64,000 nt of DNA, taken from the NCBI GenBank assembly GCA_025455065.1, contig JALONG010000015.1, positions 1 through 64,000 on the forward strand. The letters are read 5' to 3'. The translations under genes and the position numbers were made by a program. How positions within the stretch are numbered: position 1 is the stretch's first letter; every line of letters begins with the position of its first letter. The notes beneath the pieces were generated by a model. The model worked only from the letters and a program-made list of their open reading frames with translations. It ran no database searches and was not told where the DNA came from. Positions 57,061 to 64,000 of the stretch are shown piece by piece. This DNA comes from Candidatus Kapaibacterium sp. Lineage in GTDB: Bacteria; Bacteroidota; Ignavibacteria; Kapaibacteriales; UBA4661.

Positions 57061-57900
57061 TTACAGCAATGTTTTCCAAATCGTCAAAAGCGCGATACCA
57101 AGCGCGATACGATAAATCACAAACACTGCCGTCGAATGTGTTTGCAAATACCGCAAAAGCAGCGCTATTGCGGCATAGCCCGAAATGCCGGAAACAACAG
57201 TCGCCACAAGCAATGTGGTCATGTCTTGCGTGTTCATAAATTCCAACGACTGTTTCAGTTGTAAGAGTCCGCTTGCCAAAACCGCAGGAATACTGAGCAG
57301 AAAGGAAAATCGCGCTGCCACATCACGCTTCAGCCCGATAAACAAGCCTGCGGTAATCGTTGTTCCGGAGCGGGATGCACCGGGAAACAGTGCTAAGGTT
57401 TGTGCAACGCCGATAATTAGCGCATCGCGCCACGTAATTTCCTGCAAACCGCGCTGTTGCTTGCTTAGACGTTCTGCAATAAACAGAACTAGAGCCAAAA
57501 TAATCAGTGTCCATGCGATAATGGTAACATTTTTGGTAATGTTACTTTCGATAATTTTTTTGAGCGCAAGCCCAATCGTAACAATCGGCACTGTGCCGAT
57601 AATCACGTACCAGCCCATGCGGGATTCCTGCGACTGAGTATGCCATTGCTTGCGTTCACGGATATTTTCCCGTAAAAATGCCGTTGAAATCTGCACAATG
57701 TCTTGAGCAAAATATATCAACACCGCAAGTAGTGTTCCGAGTTGAATAACCGCGATAAACGCCGTCCATGCTTCGGGGTGTTCGGGGGAAATCAAGCCCA
57801 TTGCCTTGCCGACAAGCGTTAAATGCGCAGAACTGCTCACGGGCAGAAATTCGGTTAATCCTTGAACAATGCCGAGAATAATAGCTTGGAAAATAGTCAT
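57061..57900 (-). CDS. uppP: Undecaprenyl-diphosphatase UppP (BacA)
   Basis: The protein is 279 aa with about eight membrane helices. The signature EFLPVSSSAHL (about residues 17-27) and the second motif FPGASRSGTTITAGL (about 168-182) hold the catalytic Glu, Ser and Arg. It regenerates undecaprenyl phosphate for peptidoglycan and polysaccharide export and gives bacitracin resistance when abundant. Confidence 0.96.
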   Translation of the reverse strand: MTIFQAIILGIVQGLTEFLPVSSSAHLTLVGKAMGLISPEHPEAWTAFIAVIQLGTLLAVLIYFAQDIVQISTAFLRENIRERKQWHTQSQESRMGWYVIIGTVPIVTIGLALKKIIESNITKNVTIIAWTLIILALVLFIAERLSKQQRGLQEITWRDALIIGVAQTLALFPGASRSGTTITAGLFIGLKRDVAARFSFLLSIPAVLASGLLQLKQSLEFMNTQDMTTLLVATVVSGISGYAAIALLLRYLQTHSTAVFVIYRIALGIALLTIWKTLL

Positions 57901-58005
57901 GGTGTATTGTTTGGTGCGCTGTGCCTAACAACAGGCAGCGTAAAAATATACATCGTGATAGAAAGGTATAGGGGTATCAGATTACCGGGTGACGGATTAC
58001 AACAT

Positions 58006-59484
58006 TTACGCCCCTTTTTTACGCTGAAAATAGAAATAAAACGGCAAACCCGTCGCAACAAGAAACAGCCCAAATACCGAGTTAATAATCGGTGAAGAAC
58101 CGTTCATGTAGGCAGAAACGTCGTTGTAAAGCGTGATAACGACATACACCGCCGCAAACAGCACAAATATCGCCGGAACGTAAGGATAGCCCCAAACCTT
58201 GTAAGGACGCGGCGCATCGGGCATTTTTTTTCGCAGCACAAATACGCCATACGCGCCTAAAGCGTAAAAAATCCACGTTACGAAAATGAGCATATCCGTT
58301 AGCATATCAAACGTGCCGCTTAACACCAAGACGCATGACCAAAAAGCCTGAAGAAACAGTGCATTGGCGGGCGTGTGAAAACGCGGATGAACGCTGCCTA
58401 TCGGACCAAAAAACATTTTTTCCCGTGCCATGGCAAAATACACGCGGGCGCTTGCCAAAATCGTTCCGTTAGTCGTTCCGAAGGTTGAAAGAATCACGCA
58501 CGCCGCGATAATTGCCCCACCGGAATTTCCAAAAATAGCCGTTGCCACATCTGCCGCCACAAGTTTCGATGTTGCCATCGTTGCCACCGGAAAAATGTAC
58601 AAATACGCTAGATTGATAGAAACATAAATGCCAATCACAATCAACATTCCCAAGAACAACCCGCGAGGAATGGTGCGGCTTGGCTCTTTGACTTCTCCGG
58701 CAATGTAGGTGATGTTATTCCATCCGTCGTATGTCCAAAACGCGCCTGCGGTCGCCATAACGACGAGAAAAATGACGCTTGTTCCGCTTGCTGTCGCGCT
58801 TGGTGCGGCTGTCACAAAATTTGCCGTTGAACCGTTGCCGAAAAGAAAACTTGCCGCGACAAGCAGCACCATTGCGACGATTTTCAGCGTCGTGAATACT
58901 CCCGCAATCAAACCGCCAAAGCGTACGCCGAGAAAATTGATGAACGTCATTGAGCATATCAGCACCATTGTCAGCACTTTTACGCCGATATTTTGCAAGG
59001 GAAAAAAACTCCCGATAAACGGTAAAGACAGCACAAAAGACTGTTCCGTAGCGGGGGCAAAGCGTGGCAGTTGCACGAAATACTCCATATACGTCGAAAA
59101 AATATAGGCAATACTCGCAATAGAACCGGTTTGAATAACAGCAAAAATCGCCCATCCATAAAGGTACGCCGTGAAGTTCCCATACATTTTTTGAAAAAAG
59201 ATGTACTGACCGCCTGTTGCGGTAATCATACTCGCAATCTCCGCATTGGTCAGCGCTCCAATGAGCGTCAGCAAGCCCGCTCCCACCCAGACCAACAATA
59301 ATAATTGCGGAGAACCAAGCTGCGAAGCCATAAGCGCGGGTTTCATAAAAATCCCCGAACCTATCACCGACCCGACAATAATCGAAACAGTTGTAAAAAG
59401 ACCAAGCGTAGGTATCAAGGTATGGTCTGATGTGGGGAGCTTTCCCGCTTGTGTGTGCGCTGTATTTCGGTCGTTTTGTGCCAT
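58006..59484 (-). CDS. APC-superfamily amino acid permease
   Basis: The protein is 492 aa from the ATG at 59484, with about twelve hydrophobic helices. The first helix holds SIIVGSVIGSGIFMKP, the amino acid-binding GSGIF motif of the APC family. The ENxGGxY-like region is EIASMITATGGQYIFFQKMYG. It resembles the LAT/serine-threonine exchanger branch. Substrate cannot be set from sequence. It is a single gene, followed at 75 bp upstream by the class V aminotransferase on the same strand. Confidence 0.9.
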   Translation of the reverse strand: MAQNDRNTAHTQAGKLPTSDHTLIPTLGLFTTVSIIVGSVIGSGIFMKPALMASQLGSPQLLLLVWVGAGLLTLIGALTNAEIASMITATGGQYIFFQKMYGNFTAYLYGWAIFAVIQTGSIASIAYIFSTYMEYFVQLPRFAPATEQSFVLSLPFIGSFFPLQNIGVKVLTMVLICSMTFINFLGVRFGGLIAGVFTTLKIVAMVLLVAASFLFGNGSTANFVTAAPSATASGTSVIFLVVMATAGAFWTYDGWNNITYIAGEVKEPSRTIPRGLFLGMLIVIGIYVSINLAYLYIFPVATMATSKLVAADVATAIFGNSGGAIIAACVILSTFGTTNGTILASARVYFAMAREKMFFGPIGSVHPRFHTPANALFLQAFWSCVLVLSGTFDMLTDMLIFVTWIFYALGAYGVFVLRKKMPDAPRPYKVWGYPYVPAIFVLFAAVYVVITLYNDVSAYMNGSSPIINSVFGLFLVATGLPFYFYFQRKKGA

Positions 59485-59570
59485 AACTATCGGGTGGAAA
59501 ATGCTGATTGGAAAAATGGAGCGGTTTATTGTAAGGAAAAGATGAAGTATAAGTGGCGGACGCGCTTCAA

Positions 59571-60761
59571 TTAGCCGACGGCTTCCCGCAATGCTGCGAC
59601 AACTTCGCGCATTTCTTCCGTCGTGTTGTAACAATGCGGTGAAAAACGCAAGCGCCCTTCGCGCAGCGAGACAGTAACAGAGCGCTCTGCAAGGCGTTTC
59701 ATGAGGATTTCTCCTTGCGCTTCGTCGAGTAGTCGTCCGCTCACGATGCCGGCGCGATGCTCCGCAGCAAAACCGCTAATCTGTGAAAATATACCAAGTG
59801 AGGGCAATTCTGCAAGGAAATACTGCGTTAATTCTGTTAAATGTCGCTCAGTGGCTTCAGGACTGACTTCCAGTAATGTTTTTAGCGACGCCCCCAAACC
59901 AATAATTCCCGGAAAATTCACTGTTCCGTTTTCATACCGCATGGCGCTTGATTGAAGTGGCTGGTCGTAATGAAAAAAATCCCAAGGCTTCGCCACCGAA
60001 AGCCAGCCCAGATGCGCTTGTTCTATGCGCTCTTGGAGTTCTTCGGTAAGATACAAAAACGCGATGCCTGTTGTTGCCATGAGCCATTTTTGAGCGCCTG
60101 TCGCAAGCGCGTCTATCTGCATTGCTTGAACATCAAGCGGGATTGCGCCGGCTGCTTGAATTGCATCCACGACAAAAATAGCATCGTACTTTTTGCACAG
60201 CGCCCCGATTGCTGCTAAATCCGCACGGTAGCCGCTCAAAAACTGCACGGCGCTCAAAGAAACAAGTTTTATACGTCCACCGCTTTGTTTGAGCGCATTT
60301 TCAACCATTTCCGGTGTTACTTCGCCGTTGCGTGTTGTGAGCATTTCGATTTCTACCCCAAAACGGCGTAGATTCAAGTACGGATAAACATTCGAGGGAA
60401 ATTCTTGGTCATTGAGCAAAATGCGGTCGCCGTGTTGCCACGAAATTCCTGCCGGAACGATGTTCAGCGCATCGGAAGTATTCATCACAAACGCAATACG
60501 CTCTGCCGATTCAGCATTAACCAGCCTTGCAGCTAATGAGCGACATTCTTTTGCAAGCTCAATATCGCGGAAATACGTGTTGATGTCGCCTTCGGAACGG
60601 TTTGCCAAATGCCCCTCAATCGCCCCGCGAACCCTGAGAGAAAGCGGTCCTATGGACGCATGGTCAATGTAGATTTTTCTTTGTGCGGTATGCGGAAACA
60701 GTGCGCGAAGTTCCGATGAACCACAAGCAAGGCGGGAAGCGGGTTGTGAGGATGTTTGCAT
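59571..60761 (-). CDS. Class V aminotransferase-fold PLP enzyme
   Basis: The protein is 396 aa. The pattern is that of the NifS/isopenicillin epimerase-like group: YIDHASIGPLSLRV, FVMNTSDALNIVPAG, the Asp in VVDAIQAAGAIPLDV and the PLP Lys in ALATGAQKWLMATTGIAFLY. The C-terminal half carries YENGTVNFPGIIGLGASL. No cysteine desulfurase active-site Cys loop was clear, so an epimerase, lyase or kynureninase-type role is as likely as desulfuration. Confidence 0.88.
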   Translation of the reverse strand: MQTSSQPASRLACGSSELRALFPHTAQRKIYIDHASIGPLSLRVRGAIEGHLANRSEGDINTYFRDIELAKECRSLAARLVNAESAERIAFVMNTSDALNIVPAGISWQHGDRILLNDQEFPSNVYPYLNLRRFGVEIEMLTTRNGEVTPEMVENALKQSGGRIKLVSLSAVQFLSGYRADLAAIGALCKKYDAIFVVDAIQAAGAIPLDVQAMQIDALATGAQKWLMATTGIAFLYLTEELQERIEQAHLGWLSVAKPWDFFHYDQPLQSSAMRYENGTVNFPGIIGLGASLKTLLEVSPEATERHLTELTQYFLAELPSLGIFSQISGFAAEHRAGIVSGRLLDEAQGEILMKRLAERSVTVSLREGRLRFSPHCYNTTEEMREVVAALREAVG

Positions 60762-60803
60762 GAGGCAAGTGATTAAAGATGAAATACGTTTTGGCGATGT
60801 CGT

Positions 60804-61574
60804 TCACTCCCGAATAAGTTCCCACTCCGCAGCCACAGAGCGCCCTAGGAGCATCACGGCAATAGAGTTCGAGAACCAGCGCCATACAATGCGCACATAT
60901 CCATATTTGCGGAAACGGCGCGGAGATTCGTACACAAGAGCCTTCGGAAGCCAAGTAATAGTGCCGCGTTTGCGGAGTTTGGTATAAAGGTCGAAATCTT
61001 CACCCGCCACAATTCGCGCATCATAACCACCGACCGCCTCAAAATCAGCCCTACGGATAATTTGACATTCGCCGCGTCCCATGCCGATGCGGAGCAGATT
61101 AAGCGCCTGAACGTAGGTGTTCATAAACGCATGGAACACCACATCTGACCACACACGCTCTTCGGGAGCAATGCGCACGGGCGTTGTGGCTGCGGGAGAA
61201 ATTTGGGCGAGATGTGCGTCATTTGCCCATGCCAAAACACTCTCACAAAGCGCATCCATGCTCTGCGGCAGCGTATCGGCATTGATCAACACCAGAATTG
61301 GTGCGCTTGCCAAGGCAGCACCCGCATTGCGTCCTTCGGCGATTGTTTGACGGCGCTCCTGTGCGGTGTGCTGCACAAATGCAGTCACAAAGCCACGTTC
61401 CCGTGCTTCCGCAATGACCTTTGGTGTACCATCGGTGCTTCCGCCATCGCTCAAAATGATTTCTAACCCGTATTTTGTGCGACGCTCAGGCGTAAACTGC
61501 TCCAAAAGCCGCATCAAAAGGCGTTCTTCGTTCAATACCGGAATAATAAAACTTATCTGTGCTGCTTCTTGCAT
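60804..61574 (-). CDS. Family 2 glycosyltransferase
   Basis: The protein is 256 aa from the ATG at 61574 (MQEAAQISFIIPVLNEE). GT-A features are SFIIPVLNEERLL, the EIILSDGGSTDGT nucleotide-binding Asp, VLINADT (DxD-like, here NAD) and VAGEDFDLYTKLRKRG (acceptor-side ED). A C-terminal amphipathic or membrane segment follows (YGYVRIVWRWFSNSIAVMLLG). The acceptor is unknown. Same-strand neighbours do not suggest a polysaccharide cluster. Confidence 0.9.
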   Translation of the reverse strand: MQEAAQISFIIPVLNEERLLMRLLEQFTPERRTKYGLEIILSDGGSTDGTPKVIAEARERGFVTAFVQHTAQERRQTIAEGRNAGAALASAPILVLINADTLPQSMDALCESVLAWANDAHLAQISPAATTPVRIAPEERVWSDVVFHAFMNTYVQALNLLRIGMGRGECQIIRRADFEAVGGYDARIVAGEDFDLYTKLRKRGTITWLPKALVYESPRRFRKYGYVRIVWRWFSNSIAVMLLGRSVAAEWELIRE

Positions 61575-61851
61575 TGCGTGTTGGATATAAGCCAGTACTA
61601 ATGCCAAACTTGTCAAGATTTTTCAGGGGCAACCCGTTAAGGAGCGATGAAAAAAATAAGTGGTCAATCTTCCCGTAGCACAGACATTCTTGTCTGTGTC
61701 TCTAACGCGCCTTCTTAGGCGCGTCCCTACGATAATCTCAGCCATATCTGTCGCCGTAAGATTATGCTCTGTCGAGTATTAGGGACACAGACAAGTGAGC
61801 GCCGCGCTCAGTCTGTGCTACGGAAGAAAGTTTTATTATTTCTTTTTTCGT
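61575..61851. repeat. Intergenic REP-like palindrome pair
   Basis: Two facing copies of the GCACAGACA/TGTCTGTG palindrome occur, at about 61679-61702 and 61787-61823, the second with CGC-rich insertions in its loop. Their flanks CGTAGC and GCTACGG match those at 14215-14350. The TTTCGT target duplication of the next element is at 61846-61851. No gene was found. Confidence 0.6.
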
Positions 61852-61974
61852 CAATAGTTCGGACATTTGAGTAGAACACTCGCACAGACAAGAATGTCTG
61901 TGCCACTGAAGCCTGATGTTATGCCGTAGTACCGACATTCTTTTCTGTCGGTTGCAAAAATGTCCGAACTATTG
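61852..61974. mobile_element. 123-bp MITE-like element with IS4-related ends
   Basis: The ends CAATAGTTCGGACATTT and its exact inverse (right end 61974) differ from the IS ends at 45201/46771 only at a CT/TC pair in the overlap. It is flanked by the 6-bp duplication TTTCGT (61846-61851 and 61975-61980). The interior holds two palindromes of the ACAGACA and CCGACA type. It is non-coding. Confidence 0.85.
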
Positions 61975-62010
61975 TTTCGTCATTCCTCAGGACAAAACCT
62001 TGTCAAGGAC

Positions 62011-62056
62011 GTGAAAAAAGGGGCAATTACACAGCGATTTCGCCATTAATTGCCCC
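62011..62056 (-). terminator. Rho-independent terminator of the SDR gene
   Basis: Read on the minus strand, a 10-bp stem GGGGCAATTA (62056-62047 with 62029-62020) is followed by TTTTTTCAC. It lies 30 bp after the stop of the gene at 62086. Confidence 0.88.
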
Positions 62057-62085
62057 GCAATTTGGTATGGATTCTGAACGCGGTT

Positions 62086-62928
62086 TTACTCCCCTTCTTT
62101 CCACCACGTAACATCAACAGAATTTTCACCGCCGTCGGTACGAATCACATCGCCGTTCACCCACGAAGCGTACTCGTGTGTGAGCAAGGTGATAATCTTC
62201 GCAACATCATCCGGCGTAGTCAAGCGGTGCGAAGGGTTACGCATTTTTGCGTTGTTCATCAGCACATCGTTTCCGGGAATTTTCCGCAATGCGGCTGTGT
62301 CGGTAACACCTGCCAAGATAGCATTTGCCGTAATTCCCCACGGAGCAAGTTCCAATGCGAGTTGGCGGATATACGATTCTAACGCCGCTTTTGCTGCCGA
62401 AACGCCGCCATACATCGGCAGTACGCGGGTGCTGCCGCCGCTTGTCATGGCAAATACCCGTGCGCCACGACTGAAAAGTTTCGCCTGAAACACGTCTTGT
62501 GTCCAATACACAAGGCTGTTTGCCATAACGTCCATTGTCATTTCGATTTGCTTTTGCGTCAGTGTTTCAGCGGGATTGTCCGCAACCAACATTTTCAGCG
62601 AACCAAACGCCAAAGAGTGCATCAGCACTTTGACCGATGGAGTTTCGCCCTGAACACTCGCAAATTCTTGTTTCATAGCTGCAATAACTTCTTTACGACG
62701 GTCTTCATCGGCTGCATTGACGTTAAAGAAAATAGCTTTTGCGCCGGTTTTTTCGATTTCCGCTTTGGTTGCTTCGGCAATCGGCATCGTTGCTGCGCGG
62801 TCGAGATGCACACCAAAAATATTATATCCCGCTTTTGCCAATTCGATTGCCGTATGTCCGCCGAAGCCGCTTGATACGCCCAAAATCAAGGCGTAGGAGT
62901 TCGGAGGCGCGATTGATAAGGTTGCCAC
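62086..62928 (-). CDS. Short-chain dehydrogenase, enoyl-ACP reductase-like (FabL/FabI type)
   Basis: The protein is 280 aa. The cofactor loop is GVSSGFGGHTAIELAK. The active site reads MYGGVSAAK (Y-x6-K), the spacing of enoyl-ACP reductases rather than the Y-x3-K of ordinary SDRs, with TSGGSTRVLPMYGG before it. HSLAFGSLK matches the HSLA-type block of FabI/FabL. It probably completes the fatty acid cycle, though distant from the fab cluster. It ends in the terminator at 62011-62056. Confidence 0.85.
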   Translation of the reverse strand: MATLSIAPPNSYALILGVSSGFGGHTAIELAKAGYNIFGVHLDRAATMPIAEATKAEIEKTGAKAIFFNVNAADEDRRKEVIAAMKQEFASVQGETPSVKVLMHSLAFGSLKMLVADNPAETLTQKQIEMTMDVMANSLVYWTQDVFQAKLFSRGARVFAMTSGGSTRVLPMYGGVSAAKAALESYIRQLALELAPWGITANAILAGVTDTAALRKIPGNDVLMNNAKMRNPSHRLTTPDDVAKIITLLTHEYASWVNGDVIRTDGGENSVDVTWWKEGE

Positions 62929-63044
62929 TTGTCGTAATCCCGAAAATTGTGAAGGAAGTTGTTATTTAGGATGAATACACAAAAGTTTGACCGCAAAAAT
63001 ACAAAACTTAGGATTGACTAAAGAATAAATGTGCAAGTCCGGCA

Positions 63045-64000
63045 TTACAGCGCTTTGTCGTAAATGCGATAGGTTTTGTAGCGTTTGGCATTCATAGATT
63101 TTGTCAAAGCTAAGTTCATATCGGCATTTGCTTCATCAATCCACGAAGCCTCGCCTCCGGCGGTGTATTTCTTACCTGCCCGCTCACCGACTTCGTAGTA
63201 CATCACCGCATCCACGCCGGTTTTGCGGTATTCCGGCAGTACACCCATAATCACGATACGGCAGAAATTGATTTCTTTTTGCTTGGTCAAAAGATTCCAT
63301 CCTGCACCCAAAAGCGAACCGGAAGTGTTGTGAATCATAGCGCGGTTAATGTCCGGCAATGCCAGCAAAAATCCGGCAGGTTTGCCTTCGACCTCTGCAA
63401 GAAAGATAATATCAGGGTCAGCGACGGGCTTCAAATCGCTCACCAGCGCGTCCCATTCGGCATCGGTAAATTCGACCATGCCCCAATTATTGCGCCATGC
63501 GGCGTTGTAGATTTCTTTAATGGTGTCAGTATCTTTTTTGAACTGCGTTTTGTCTTTAAAATTCACACCACGAATCGTGATTTTATGCCGCTCCCGAATC
63601 GCTTTTTGCAACCGTGTCATCTTTTCGGTTTGGTATTCTTTGTGGTGCAGCAAATAGGCATAATTGTCTTTCACTTTGCCATACCCTGCATTGTCAAACA
63701 GCGCCGGATAATACGCGGGATTGTAGGTGGTCAAAATCACCGGCGGTGAATCAAACCCGTCTATAAGCAGCGCTGCTTCATCGTTCATGGAAGGATTTAC
63801 AGGACCACGTGCCGTGTCTTTGCCTTCGGATTTCAACCACGCTTCGGCGGCACGGAAAAGCGCATTAGCGGTCTCTTGGTTATTCTCGCACTCAAAAAAG
63901 CCGATAAAACCAACCTTGTCGTTAAACCGTTTGTTATGATTTTCGTTGGTGATAGCAGCAATGCGCCCTACAACCTCGCTCCCGCGCTCGGCAAGAAACA
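63045..64000 (-). CDS. GNAT-like N-acyltransferase family protein, 5' part outside the window
   Basis: At least 318 codons are open from the stop at 63045 to the right edge, so the N-terminus is missing. Visible blocks are FLAERGSEVVGRIAAITN, VGFIGFFECENN (acetyltransferase-like strand), ARGPVNPSMNDEAALLIDGFDSPP, YNPAYYPALFDNAGYGKVKDNYAYL and IMGVLPEYRKTGVDAVMYYE. These fit a large bacterial family of GNAT-fold proteins of unknown substrate. A TTG at 63836 is not its start. Confidence 0.82.
   Translation of the reverse strand, partial: FLAERGSEVVGRIAAITNENHNKRFNDKVGFIGFFECENNQETANALFRAAEAWLKSEGKDTARGPVNPSMNDEAALLIDGFDSPPVILTTYNPAYYPALFDNAGYGKVKDNYAYLLHHKEYQTEKMTRLQKAIRERHKITIRGVNFKDKTQFKKDTDTIKEIYNAAWRNNWGMVEFTDAEWDALVSDLKPVADPDIIFLAEVEGKPAGFLLALPDINRAMIHNTSGSLLGAGWNLLTKQKEINFCRIVIMGVLPEYRKTGVDAVMYYEVGERAGKKYTAGGEASWIDEANADMNLALTKSMNAKRYKTYRIYDKAL

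Overview
The window is 64 kb of bacterial chromosome, most likely from the Bacteroidota/Chlorobiota side of the tree (a Kapabacteria- or Ignavibacteria-like lineage is possible). This is inference from three signs. A type IX secretion C-terminal sorting domain ends the protein at 5579-9421. Several promoters have the Bacteroidota form TTG-N19..22-TAnnTTTG (19621-19654, 25352-25382, 26238-26268, 34700-34729). The gene set (class III PhaC, ScfR-like regulator, ComB, fabD-fabG-acpP-fabF-rnc) fits. No rRNA or tRNA gene was found.

Left part (1-22 kb): a PQQ-type beta-propeller fragment; a WD40-coiled coil-caspase protein; a secreted vWA/WD40/HYDIN-like protein; priA; an ABC-F ATPase; a nucleotide-sugar cytidylyltransferase; a BI-1/YccA membrane protein; an alpha/beta hydrolase that seems to lack its nucleophile; a Spy/CpxP-like protein; yidD-rnpA-rpmH; an ScfR-like regulator; and an SGNH lipoprotein. 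Short mobile elements and palindromic repeats fill many gaps.

Centre (22.4-44.8 kb): a complete type I-E CRISPR-Cas locus, cas3 ... cas8e-cas11-cas7e-cas5e-cas6e ... cas1-cas2, a leader with a promoter, and an array I count as 165 repeats and 164 spacers (155 of 32 nt and 9 of 33 nt). Three extra modules sit inside the cas genes. (i) A DUF2335 cassette with its own promoter lies after cas3, bounded by an orphan repeat and by a two-repeat mini-array. (ii) An HTH-Fic gene pair lies directly before cas8e. (iii) A VapBC-type toxin-antitoxin pair lies on the opposite strand between cas6e and cas1. The most striking point is that the single spacer of the mini-array (26134-26165) partly matches the promoter of the HTH-fic-cas8e operon about 40 bp downstream. 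The match has an AAG PAM, and its only mismatches in the first 18 positions fall at 6 and 12, which Cascade leaves unpaired. This looks like a CreA/CreR-type guide through which Cascade would repress its own operon and the Fic protein.

Right part (44.8-64 kb): the distal array end is cut by a 378-bp non-coding element and an IS4-type insertion sequence, whose transposase is itself split by a 136-bp miniature element. Then come rnc, a small membrane protein gene, fabF, acpP, fabG, an aspartic protease-like gene, a chorismate mutase-like gene and fabD (all minus strand); class III phaC; a pyrD-like gene; sdpI; uppP-comB; an amino acid permease; a class V aminotransferase; a GT2 glycosyltransferase; an enoyl-reductase-like SDR; and a GNAT-like gene running off the right edge. 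All matches are from reading the sequence; no database search was run.
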